Shown: positions 54,052-61,660 of the stretch, piece after piece
Numbering within the stretch: the stretch's first letter is position 1
Layout: each line of letters opens with the position of its first letter
DNA from: Imperialibacter sp. EC-SDR9
GTDB taxonomy: Bacteria > Bacteroidota > Bacteroidia > Cytophagales > Cyclobacteriaceae
Length of the DNA: 64,000 nt
Assembly: GCF_902498805.1 (NCBI RefSeq)
Contig: NZ_LR701578.1
Span: 124,001-188,000 of the forward strand
Direction of reading: 5' to 3'
Translations under genes and position numbers: made by a program
Notes under the pieces: generated by a model
What the model was told of the DNA's origin: nothing
Database searches by the model: none
The model's input: only the letters and a program-made list of their open reading frames with translations

Positions 54052-56070
54052 CTAAAACAGCGCATAGGTAAGCAATGTTTCCACTTTGTTAGCGCCCGTT
54101 TGCGATTGATCTCCCTTTAGAATAGCCGGAACGTTCACCGTTAGCATTGTACCTTTTCGGCCTGGGGCCGTGTCCAGATCAATTGTCCCTTTCATTAGAT
54201 TAGTACGTGACTGTAAGTTTTTCCAGCCGTTTCCCTGGCCCATCTTTAATATTTTTTCATCGAAACCCATACCATCATCTTCGATAGTAAGCGTTATCTC
54301 TGCCTCGTCACGTGTGATTTGAATAAAAAGGTTTTTGGCATCGGAATATTTGAGGATGTTGTTGGTCCACTCTTGCACGATTCGGTACAAGGATATCTCC
54401 TGAATATCGACTAGTCGTTCGTCCAAATCAAAGAAATGACTTTCGGCCCTAAGCTTGCCTGTGTGATTGATTCGTGCCACCAGCTCATTGACCCCAACGG
54501 GCAATCCGTGTTGAATCAACGCTTTGGGCATTAAGTTAAAGCATACGTTTTTCAACTCACCATACATGTCGTTGAGCACCGATACCGATTGGTCAAACAT
54601 TCGCTGTCGGTCGGCTGAAGCAGAAGGGGGTGCTGCCGACAGTGAATCGACATTCATTTTCAATACCGAAATAAGCTGGCCAAAACTGTCGTGCAAGTCC
54701 TCGGAAAAGCGCTTTCTTTCCCCTTCCACGGAGCTGATCACGGCCCTTAGCAATTCCTCTTGCTTAGCCAGTTTTTCCTCATCCAACTTTCTCTGGTAGC
54801 TAAGCTTGGTTCTGGCTCTTACAAGCAGGCCGAGTACGAAAAGCAAAAGTAAGGCGCCTCCAAGTGCCAGTTGGGCGACCCTGCTTTTTTGAATCTCAAG
54901 ATCTTTTTCGACAAGAGAAAGACGTTGCAGCTCAAGCTCCCGATCCTTTTTTTCGGTTTCGTATTTTGCTTCGAGCTCCAGCGTAGCTTTGGTTTTTTCT
55001 TCTTCAAAAGCTTTGTCTCGCAAGTCGATGTACTGTTGCTGGTAGGCAAAAGCTTTTTCATAGTTGCCTAGCCGCTGCTCACATCTGGTGATAATTACCA
55101 ATGCCTGCATCAGTACGTCGCTGGCTTTGGCAGAAGACGCCAGGTGGTATGCTTCTGTGGCATGAGCCAATGCCCTGGTGTATTCTCCCGACGCCAATTC
55201 GTTGCCTGCGAGGTTCTTTAGCGTAAAAGCCACCTCAGCTGTGTTGTTGTTATTTTTATGCAGTACTAAGGCCTGTTTGTAATAATCACGGGCAACCGAA
55301 AGCTCCTTCAGACTGTCATAAGCGATGGCCAGGTTGCCTAGCGAATAGGCCATGAGCCTGCTGTATCCGAGGCTTTCGTAGCCCTGGAGCGATTTTTTGG
55401 CAACCTCAATGGCTTGGGTGTAGTTTCCCAGAATAATAAGAATGGAGGCTATGTTTCCCTGCACCACTGATGAGCCGAAAACCGATTGTTCGTTTTCGTA
55501 AATTTCGAGTGCCCGTTCGTAGTAAGTGAGCACTTTGGCATAGTCCTTTTGTTTTTTGTACACGATGCCAATGTTGCCAAGTACCATGGCTTCGGAGAAA
55601 AGGTCATTTACGGCTTCGTACATCCTTAGGGCCTGAAAGTAGTTGGTCAGCGCCATTTCATCTTTGCCGAGCTGGTCATACACCATGGCAATGTTGTTGA
55701 GTGATGCGGCGATGTCGGTAGTATCGCCAAGCGCCTGCTTGATGACCAGGGACTTATTGAAAAAAAGCAGCGCACTGTCAAAGTTGCTGGTGGCTTCATA
55801 AACAGCACCAACCGACTGAAGTGATAGCGCCTCTCCTTCCAGATAATTAACTTCCGTGGACAATTTGAGGGCGGATTTGGCGAGCTCCATCGCTTTTGTA
55901 GTATTTGCTTGCCGGTAATGCCAGGAAATGGCGTTGAGAGTCGATATTTTGTCGCTGCCCGCTTGTTGTGGCAGAACTTTCTCCAGGCTGTCAAGTTCGG
56001 CGTTTTGCGCCAGTAGGGGCGCCCCTCCTAAAAGCGAGAAAACAAAAAATAACAAGACCCTTAGGCTCAT
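54052..56070 (-). CDS. TPR-containing sensor histidine kinase (HisKA_3/NarX type)
   Basis: 672 residues: signal peptide (about 1-21, ending APLLAQ), seven to eight TPR repeats (about 40-340), a coiled coil (about 345-395), one transmembrane helix (about 398-418), a HisKA_3 dimerisation domain with GERKRFSEDLHDSFGQLI (His near residue 460), and an HATPase domain (VQEWTNNILKYSDA, IEDDGMGFD, GNGWKNLQSR). It should phosphorylate the NarL-type regulator downstream. The signal is unknown; the TPR region is probably periplasmic. Confidence 0.92.
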   Translation of the reverse strand: MSLRVLLFFVFSLLGGAPLLAQNAELDSLEKVLPQQAGSDKISTLNAISWHYRQANTTKAMELAKSALKLSTEVNYLEGEALSLQSVGAVYEATSNFDSALLFFNKSLVIKQALGDTTDIAASLNNIAMVYDQLGKDEMALTNYFQALRMYEAVNDLFSEAMVLGNIGIVYKKQKDYAKVLTYYERALEIYENEQSVFGSSVVQGNIASILIILGNYTQAIEVAKKSLQGYESLGYSRLMAYSLGNLAIAYDSLKELSVARDYYKQALVLHKNNNNTAEVAFTLKNLAGNELASGEYTRALAHATEAYHLASSAKASDVLMQALVIITRCEQRLGNYEKAFAYQQQYIDLRDKAFEEEKTKATLELEAKYETEKKDRELELQRLSLVEKDLEIQKSRVAQLALGGALLLLFVLGLLVRARTKLSYQRKLDEEKLAKQEELLRAVISSVEGERKRFSEDLHDSFGQLISVLKMNVDSLSAAPPSASADRQRMFDQSVSVLNDMYGELKNVCFNLMPKALIQHGLPVGVNELVARINHTGKLRAESHFFDLDERLVDIQEISLYRIVQEWTNNILKYSDAKNLFIQITRDEAEITLTIEDDGMGFDEKILKMGQGNGWKNLQSRTNLMKGTIDLDTAPGRKGTMLTVNVPAILKGDQSQTGANKVETLLTYALF

Positions 56071-56194
56071 ACTAACTGTTGGCTGTAAACCCCTAAAGGT
56101 ATATGAGTAACATGGAATTGCAAATGCCCCTTATGGGGTATAAGCCAACCCTGTTGCTCAAGTGTAAAAACAAATCGCAGCAGTAATTTGCCAA

Positions 56195-57475
56195 TCAGCT
56201 TTTTTGCTCGAACTCCCGGATGGTTTTCTCAATGATGTCACAGCACTCATGGAGTTGTTCTTCCGTCATTACCAACGGCGGAGCAAAGCGGATAATATTG
56301 CCATGGGTAGGCTTGGCCAGCAGGCCATTGTCCTTCAGGGCGACGCAAATGTCCCAGGCTGTGCTGCTGTCTTCTGTATCGTTGATGAGAATGGCGTTGA
56401 GCAGTCCCTTGCCCCGCACCATTTTCACAAGCTTTGTTGTCTCAATGAATTTGCTCATTCTTTCACGAAAGACTGCCCCCAGTTGGCGGGCATTCTGCGC
56501 CAGCTTTTCCTCTTTTACGACGTCTAGCGCCGCCATGGCCACCTTGCATGCCACTGGGTTACCACCGAAGGTAGAGCCATGCGTGCCGGGGGTGAGCACA
56601 TCCATGATGCGGTCATCGGCAAGAACGGCAGACACCGGATAAGCACCACCCGACATGGCTTTGCCCAGGATGAGAATATCAGGCTTTGTATAAGTGGCAG
56701 GCTGTCGCTCGCAATTGCCTTCACACGAGCAGTTGCCGCAAACTGCCAGCAAACTGCCAGTACGGGCGATGCCCGTTTGAATTTCATCGGCAATGAAAAG
56801 AACGTTGCTGGCTTTGCACAAAGCAGCGGCTTCTCTTATATAGGTGTCGGTTGGTGTGTAAACTCCTGCTTCACCCTGAATAGGCTCCACCAAAAAGCCG
56901 GCCACATTGGGGTCTTTCAAAGCTTCTTTTAAAGCATCTATATTATTGTAAGGGATCTTTACAAACCCTGGTGTAAGCGGCCCAAAGTTTCTTCTGGCCC
57001 CCTCATCGCTGGAAAAAGACACGATCGTAGTGGTACGGCCGTGGAAATTCTGTTCACAAACTATGATTTTAGCCTGATCGGCAGCAATGCCTTTCTTCTC
57101 ATAACCCCACTTCCGACAAATTTTAAGCGCAGTTTCTACGCCTTCAGCGCCAGTGTTCATTGGCAGCACTTTTTCGAAGTCAAAATACTCAGTGGCATAT
57201 TTTTGAAAGGCACCAAGGGCATCACTATAAAAGGCCCTTGAAGTCAGTGTCAAAGTCTCTGCCTGTTCTTTTAAGGCGCCGATAATTTTTGGATGGCAGT
57301 GCCCCTGATTAACTGCTGAGTAAGCCGAAAGAAAATCGTAGTACTTCTTTCCTTCAATGTCCCACACAAAGACTCCTTCTCCCCTCGAAAGCACGACCGG
57401 CAACGGGTGGTAGTTATGAGCTCCATACTTGTTTTCCAGCTCCATCGCTTCTTTGCTACTCATTGTCTTGATCAT
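56195..57475 (-). CDS. rocD: Ornithine aminotransferase with Cys-rich insertion
   Basis: About 426 residues from the ATG at 57475; ATG at 57463 or TTG at 57499 are possible. It moves the delta-amino group of ornithine to 2-oxoglutarate, giving glutamate semialdehyde. Class III aminotransferase features: YGAHNYHPLPVVLSRGEGV, MNTGAEGVETALKICRKWGY, FHGRTTTIVSFSSD, IADEIQTGIARTG and the PLP Lys in ILGKAMSGGAYPVS. Just before the PLP Lys is a Cys-rich stretch, CGNCSCEGNCERQ, not found in the plant, yeast or mammalian enzymes as I know them. Apart from this, the protein is full length and normal. Confidence 0.93.
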   Translation of the reverse strand: MIKTMSSKEAMELENKYGAHNYHPLPVVLSRGEGVFVWDIEGKKYYDFLSAYSAVNQGHCHPKIIGALKEQAETLTLTSRAFYSDALGAFQKYATEYFDFEKVLPMNTGAEGVETALKICRKWGYEKKGIAADQAKIIVCEQNFHGRTTTIVSFSSDEGARRNFGPLTPGFVKIPYNNIDALKEALKDPNVAGFLVEPIQGEAGVYTPTDTYIREAAALCKASNVLFIADEIQTGIARTGSLLAVCGNCSCEGNCERQPATYTKPDILILGKAMSGGAYPVSAVLADDRIMDVLTPGTHGSTFGGNPVACKVAMAALDVVKEEKLAQNARQLGAVFRERMSKFIETTKLVKMVRGKGLLNAILINDTEDSSTAWDICVALKDNGLLAKPTHGNIIRFAPPLVMTEEQLHECCDIIEKTIREFEQKS

Positions 57476-57555
57476 ATCTTTGACTTTAGGATTGAACAAT
57501 TGCCTGTTGGGCAGGGTTTCAAAGGTAAATAAAAGCCCCTAGACCGAAAAAGGCG

Positions 57556-57726
57556 ATGGAGAAAGAATCAGCAAAGAGGGTTGAGTACGGGTTAAAGACC
57601 GAAGATTATTACCACACCAAAGAGGGGTTCCTTGTCTTTACAAAGGAATACCATCTGAAAAGAGGCTATTGTTGTAAGAGCGGATGCAGACACTGCCCTT
57701 ACGACTACAAAAGAAAAGATGCATAA
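57556..57726 (+). CDS. DUF5522 small Cys-rich protein
   Basis: A 56-residue protein: [19 protein letters not shown] starts it, [16 protein letters not shown] follows, and the end has [16 protein letters not shown]. The motif [13 protein letters not shown] defines the DUF5522 family, which may bind a metal or Fe-S cluster through four Cys. Function is unknown. It is on the same strand as rpmB and ends 77 bp before it. Confidence 0.85.
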   Translation: MEKESAKRVEYGLKTEDYYHTKEGFLVFTKEYHLKRGYCCKSGCRHCPYDYKRKDA

Positions 57727-57740
57727 TTATTCGCCCTCGT

Positions 57741-57770
57741 TTGTTGGTAATCAAATTTTTCCGATATTTG
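57741..57770 (+). promoter_or_regulatory. Promoter of the rpmB-rpmG-DUF4295 operon
   Basis: TTG (57741-57743), 19 bp and GATATTTG (57763-57770), one base off TAnnTTTG; the rpmB ATG is 33 bp downstream. The position and spacing agree with a Bacteroidota housekeeping promoter. Confidence 0.5.
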
Positions 57771-57802
57771 CAGACCCATTTCAAAAATACACTTATAAGA
57801 CA

Positions 57803-58042
57803 ATGGCGAGAGTTTGTCAGATAACCGGAAAAAGCACACGTGTGGGAAACAATGTTTCTCATGCAAACAATAAAACGAAGCGCAAGTTTTACCCAAACCT
57901 GCACACAAAGCGTTTTTTTATCCCTGAAGAAAATCTTTGGATTACGTTAAAGGTTTCATCAACTGCTTTAAGAACCATCAACAAGAATGGTATCAGCGCT
58001 GTTTTGAAAAAGGCGAGAGCTAAGGGCAACGTAGTATTTTAA
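57803..58042 (+). CDS. rpmB: 50S ribosomal protein L28 (bL28)
   Basis: 79 residues from the ATG at 57803 ([20 protein letters not shown] is the family N terminus); the longer frame upstream overlaps the DUF5522 gene. [18 protein letters not shown] and [13 protein letters not shown] are standard L28 features. It heads the ribosomal operon that continues with rpmG 20 bp later. Confidence 0.97.
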   Translation: MARVCQITGKSTRVGNNVSHANNKTKRKFYPNLHTKRFFIPEENLWITLKVSSTALRTINKNGISAVLKKARAKGNVVF

Positions 58043-58062
58043 GCTAGAAGAATAGAATAGTC

Positions 58063-58245
58063 ATGGCTAAGAACAAAAATAGAGTTCAGGTAATACTAGA
58101 GTGCACAGAGCACAAGACGACTGGTCTTCCAGGTACGTCACGTCACATTACCACAAAAAACAGGAAAAATACTCCTGAAAGACTTGAGATGAAGAAGTAT
58201 AACCCCATACTTCGTAAGTATACTGTCCACAAAGAAATTAAATAA
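58063..58245 (+). CDS. rpmG: 50S ribosomal protein L33 (bL33)
   Basis: 60 residues: [37 protein letters not shown] and [17 protein letters not shown] match bL33. Only one Cys is present, so it is the non-zinc form without the CxxC pairs. It lies between rpmB and the DUF4295 gene (2 bp away). Confidence 0.96.
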   Translation: MAKNKNRVQVILECTEHKTTGLPGTSRHITTKNRKNTPERLEMKKYNPILRKYTVHKEIK

Positions 58246-58247
58246 TC

Positions 58248-58400
58248 ATGGCAAAGAAAGTAGTTGCAACCCTGAAGAAAGAAGGTGGCAAAACCTATGC
58301 GAAAGTGATCAAGGCTGTAAGGTCTGAAAAAACTGGTGCATATACTTTCCGTGAGGAAATGGTTCCTGCTGACCTCGTAAAAGATACACTAGCGAAATAA
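58248..58400 (+). CDS. DUF4295 protein, probable Bacteroidota-specific ribosome component
   Basis: 50 residues: MAKKVVATLKKEGGKTYAKV is the start, KTGAYTFREEMVPADLVKD the end. The protein is small and basic and always follows rpmG in Bacteroidota as far as I recall, which is why a ribosomal role is likely; a Bacteroidota ribosomal protein named bL38 may be the same, but I am not certain. It begins 2 bp after rpmG and ends before a strong terminator. Confidence 0.9.
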   Translation: MAKKVVATLKKEGGKTYAKVIKAVRSEKTGAYTFREEMVPADLVKDTLAK

Positions 58401-58426
58401 GCTAGTCAACAGTACTTATTGACAAG

Positions 58427-58451
58427 AAAGTCCCTTCATGGGACTTTTTTT
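58427..58451 (+). terminator. Intrinsic terminator of the ribosomal protein operon
   Basis: An 8-bp perfect stem (AAAGTCCC / GGGACTTT, 5-nt loop) running into a tract of seven T residues, 26 bp after the DUF4295 stop. Confidence 0.88.
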
Positions 58452-58616
58452 GTTACCAAAAGACGGCAGTCAACCCCTGGCGCCTGCATTATTTTTTCAA
58501 TAATAACCAAACGCAGAATCATTTTCCGGTGGTTTAAGTTTGAAATTTGTATTTTCCGTTGGCTAAAGGAGATGCTCATTGTGCAACTCCGCAGTCAATA
58601 AGCAACCCTATTATAT

Positions 58617-59573
58617 ATGGCTTTATTTGGATTCATGTCCAAGGACAAAAAAGAGTCACTGGACAAAGGACTGGAGAAAACGAAGGAGAATTTTTTCTCG
58701 AAGCTCGGCAAGGCGGTAGCCGGAAAGTCGACGGTAGACATAGATGTGCTCGACGAGCTTGAGGAGGTACTGGTATCGTCAGATGTTGGCATTGAAACCA
58801 CAGTAAAAATAATTGACAGAGTGGAGGCAAGGGTGGCCAAAGACAAGTACCTGGGCACATCCGAGCTGAACGTTATTCTGAGGGAGGAGATTGCCGGGCT
58901 GCTCTCCGAAAACAACACTGAGGATGTTGAAGATTTTGAATTGCCAAAAGATAAAAAGCCATATGTGATCCTGGTGGTGGGTGTCAACGGCGTGGGCAAG
59001 ACTACCACTATTGGCAAGCTTTCACATCAGTTCAAGCAGAAAGGATATAAGGTGATATTGGGCGCTGCCGACACTTTCAGGGCAGCAGCTGTAGATCAGA
59101 TCAAACTTTGGGGGGAGCGTGTTGGTGTACCCGTGGTAGAGCATGGTATGAATACCGACCCGGCCTCGGTGGCCTTCGATGCTGTTAAAAAGGGCGTAGA
59201 CGAAAAAGCTGATCTTGTCATTATTGACACGGCAGGACGCCTTCACACGAAAGTGAACCTGATGAATGAACTTTCCAAAATCAAGAAAGTGATCCAGAAG
59301 TTCATTCCAGATGCCCCACATGAGGTAATGTTAGTACTGGATGGCAGCACTGGCCAGAATGCTTTTATTCAGGCACAGGAGTTTACAAAAGCGACAGATG
59401 TAACCTCCCTGGCCATCACTAAGCTGGATGGCACGGCCAAGGGTGGTGTCGTTATTGGTATTTCAGATCAGTTCAAGATTCCGGTGAAGTATATTGGTGT
59501 TGGCGAGAAAATGGAGGAGCTACAGGTTTTCAACAAAATGGCTTTTGTGGAGTCGTTCTTTACAAGGAATTGA
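58617..59573 (+). CDS. ftsY: Signal recognition particle receptor FtsY
   Basis: 318 residues (an ATG at 58635 is also possible). The N domain (about 15-100) precedes the SRP GTPase domain: G1 VVGVNGVGKTTTIGKL, ILGAADTFRAAAVDQ, G3 VIIDTAGRLHTK, LVLDGSTGQNAF and G4 ITKLDGTAKGG, ending VKYIGVGEKMEELQVF. It lacks the long acidic A domain of E. coli FtsY, as usual in Bacteroidota. It receives the SRP-ribosome complex at the membrane. Confidence 0.97.
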   Translation: MALFGFMSKDKKESLDKGLEKTKENFFSKLGKAVAGKSTVDIDVLDELEEVLVSSDVGIETTVKIIDRVEARVAKDKYLGTSELNVILREEIAGLLSENNTEDVEDFELPKDKKPYVILVVGVNGVGKTTTIGKLSHQFKQKGYKVILGAADTFRAAAVDQIKLWGERVGVPVVEHGMNTDPASVAFDAVKKGVDEKADLVIIDTAGRLHTKVNLMNELSKIKKVIQKFIPDAPHEVMLVLDGSTGQNAFIQAQEFTKATDVTSLAITKLDGTAKGGVVIGISDQFKIPVKYIGVGEKMEELQVFNKMAFVESFFTRN

Positions 59574-59620
59574 AAAAAGCTATTTTAGTAATGTTTTGTA
59601 GATTTGTTTAAAGCGTTGTT

Positions 59621-59854
59621 ATGGCAGAGTATATTATCAGCGTTGACGAAGAGAGCAAAAAAGGCAAAGCTTTATTAGAAAATGCTCAAGAGCTAAATAT
59701 TGCGAAGCTTCGGGCATATACTGAGGAAGGTGAGGATGACGCTTTCGCTGACTTGTTGGAAGAGGAACTCAAAACTAAGGAGTTCGTATCCAAGGATATG
59801 ATTGTGAAATCATTGAAAGCGAATGAAAGTAACCTGCGGAAAGAGACTACTTAA
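59621..59854 (+). CDS. Antitoxin of a RelE-type toxin-antitoxin pair
   Basis: 77 residues, acidic, starting with a short beta-like MAEYIISVDEES and continuing with helices rich in Glu and Lys (FADLLEEELKTKEFVSKDMI). It resembles small Bacteroidota antitoxins rather than any named family. It overlaps by 32 bp the start of a RelE-like toxin gene. An exact -7 box TAGATTTG is at 59599-59606, 14 bp before the ATG, but without a TTG at the right distance. Confidence 0.7.
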   Translation: MAEYIISVDEESKKGKALLENAQELNIAKLRAYTEEGEDDAFADLLEEELKTKEFVSKDMIVKSLKANESNLRKETT

Positions 59855-60091
59855 AGACATTGATTCGATCCAAACGCTGTCTGTTAACCTGCTCCTCCAG
59901 GAAACTCTTGAATTAATAGAATCAGCACAAACTATTCGTGATATTCCAAACATTAAAAAAAGCTCAAGGGTCATAAAGGCTTCTTTCGGACGCGGCTCGG
60001 CAACTACCGACTGGGAATCCACGTTGATGGCGAACGTGTAACAATACTGCGATTTTTACATAGAAAAGAGATTTATAAAAAATTTCCTTGA
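59823..60091 (+). pseudogene. RelE-type toxin gene broken by a frameshift in an A7 run
   Basis: The open frame from ATG 59823 reads KVTCGKRLLKDIDSIQTLSV and continues to DIPNIKK, then becomes nonsense and stops at 60041. From the A7 run at 59955-59961 the -1 frame gives LKGHKGFFRTRLGNYRLGIH and then VTILRFLHRKEIYKKFP with a stop at 60089-60091. Together they make a normal RelE/ParE-like toxin of about 90 residues, with the expected RLGNYRLG and FLHRKEIYKKFP ends. One added A (or two removed) in the run would restore it. It is either inactivated, rescued by slippage on the A-run, or a sequencing error. Confidence 0.85.
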
Positions 60092-60120
60092 GTTCCCTTT
60101 TCCAGTCGTTTACCTACTTT

Positions 60121-60324
60121 AACGTGAGTTCGATATAAGAATGTAACAAAACATCACCGAGGGGCGTCATTGCGGAAATTTTCTTCAGATATTTTTCTCA
60201 TCTGAAGAAAATTATCCGCAATCTCTGCCCCCAAGACATTTGAGATTCCGGACAAATATTGGCCTGTTTGAATTCTAGGCCAATATTTTCCGGAATGACG
60301 ACATTTTTATATCGAACTCACGTT
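60121..60324. mobile_element. MITE-like element with 24-bp terminal inverted repeats and ACTTT target duplication
   Basis: Terminal inverted repeats 60121-60144 and 60301-60324 match at 23 of 24 positions and begin AACGTGAGTTCGATATA. ACTTT is duplicated directly outside them (60116-60120 and 60325-60329), as expected of a transposition event. Inside are two long imperfect hairpins: 60169-60190 with 60200-60222 (9-nt loop), and 60245-60265 with 60277-60296 (11-nt loop). There is no open frame, so it must be moved by a transposase encoded elsewhere. Confidence 0.85.
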
Positions 60325-61027
60325 ACTTTAACTTTTTCTTGGAATCCTTCGGCCGCAAGGGAACGGCTTTGTCTCTGAAAGCCAGCTTGTAGTAGATGTG
60401 GTAGCCGAAACCAAAATTTCCGCCATCGGTCACTACCCCATAACCGGGCACAGTATACGGAATGAGTGTTTCTGCTCCCTTTGTCTTTTGCCCAAACTTG
60501 CCCCGCAGGGTGTAGCCCATGTAAAACTGCCTCCACACCTTCACTTTCATGCCGAACACAGCCTCTATCCAGTAGGCACTGAGCCCGGCATTCGTCACGT
60601 CCACACTGGCAGGGCCCCAGTACGGCACCGCATAATCGAATGCCAGCGACTCGTCGAAAGTGGCGTGCGCATACCTTAGCCCGAAAAAAACAACGTCTTT
60701 GTTTGGGTTGTAAGGAGTCAGGTTAACGTCGACCCCGGCCCGGTAGAATGTGCCATTGGTGGTGTGTGTAAACCCTTCTGCCGAATTGTCGATCTCTTCT
60801 CTTCCCAGATCCAGTACAAAAAAGTATTTGTTGAAATCAATGTCTGCCTGAATCTCCTGCCGATTATAGCCATCAGTCAGGGCTGTTTTTGCAAGGCCGA
60901 AAACGTCCGCCCCCACCCTAACCGCTGAAGGACGCCAGTCTTCATCCTGGGCCCTGCTGATTATGGGCAACAGTAGCAGAAAAAGCAAAAGTGGGCTAGC
61001 GGTAGATTTTAACATTAACTTCTCCAA
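60323..61027 (-). CDS. DUF6048 secreted or outer-membrane protein
   Basis: 234 residues from 61027 (ATG at 61015 also possible). A signal peptide (ending LPIISRAQ) is followed by a beta-barrel-like sequence with alternating residues and many aromatics: VRVGADVFGLAKTALTDGY, QADIDFNKYFFVLDLG, DVVFFGLRYAHATFDE and GFGYHIYYKLAF. This matches the DUF6048 family, probably an outer-membrane beta barrel. The start overlaps the DUF6452 gene. Its stop codon TAA is formed by one base of the target duplication and two bases of the MITE; without the element the same site would read TAG. Confidence 0.85.
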   Translation of the reverse strand: MEKLMLKSTASPLLLFLLLLPIISRAQDEDWRPSAVRVGADVFGLAKTALTDGYNRQEIQADIDFNKYFFVLDLGREEIDNSAEGFTHTTNGTFYRAGVDVNLTPYNPNKDVVFFGLRYAHATFDESLAFDYAVPYWGPASVDVTNAGLSAYWIEAVFGMKVKVWRQFYMGYTLRGKFGQKTKGAETLIPYTVPGYGVVTDGGNFGFGYHIYYKLAFRDKAVPLRPKDSKKKLK

Positions 61028-61463
61028 GTAGGGTAAGTTCTGGCTTGTTTACAATGACGGAGTCGTAAAATCCTTCAAACCCAGTCGTAAGGTTTTGAAA
61101 CCTGAACCGGGGGCCACATTCTGGCGAAATCAGGTATTCCTTTCTATCGTACATAAAGGTCACTGAGTTGCACGTATCGTTGAGGCAGAAATGGTAAGTG
61201 GTGCTCGCTGCTTCGGGGTTTACGTATAATCCATAAATTGAAAGCGTTGTGTCGGCATAAAGCAAAGTGTCCGCATCATCGGCCCAAAGCGAGTCAAGCT
61301 GGACAGATTCAACGGTTTCAACACCAGCGTCGTTAACCGTGTAAAAGCTTGCCGTTACATAAGGCAGGTAAATATCTGAGCAGGAGGGGTCGGGTGCACA
61401 GGCAGACCAGCCCAACACAAAAATTAATAACCAAAGATGCCAGGAAAATTTCTTCAAGATCAT
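60996..61463 (-). CDS. DUF6452 lipoprotein
   Basis: 155 residues from the ATG at 61463 (MILKKFSWHLWLLIFVLGW), giving a lipobox-like GWSAC; the longer frame from 61541 has no signal peptide. The mature part is beta-rich with Cys pairs (CAPDPSC, CLNDTC, PECGPRFRFQN) as in the DUF6452 family. It overlaps the following DUF6048 gene by 32 bp, and the two families occur together in Bacteroidota. Function unknown. Confidence 0.83.
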   Translation of the reverse strand: MILKKFSWHLWLLIFVLGWSACAPDPSCSDIYLPYVTASFYTVNDAGVETVESVQLDSLWADDADTLLYADTTLSIYGLYVNPEAASTTYHFCLNDTCNSVTFMYDRKEYLISPECGPRFRFQNLTTGFEGFYDSVIVNKPELTLLGEVNVKIYR

Positions 61464-61660
61464 ATCGACTAACCCAACTGCAAAAATAGAATTTATTGTT
61501 GGATACGTAACCCTATTCCAAATTTGAATAGGAGCTATCATACTAAACGCAACACTTTTGCCAACGGGTAACTAACACCACCGGAAATTGTTAACTTGCG
61601 AGCCCATTGGCAGATAGAGAACAATTTCGTGGAAACCAGTGGCCAAATCCAATCTGACAT

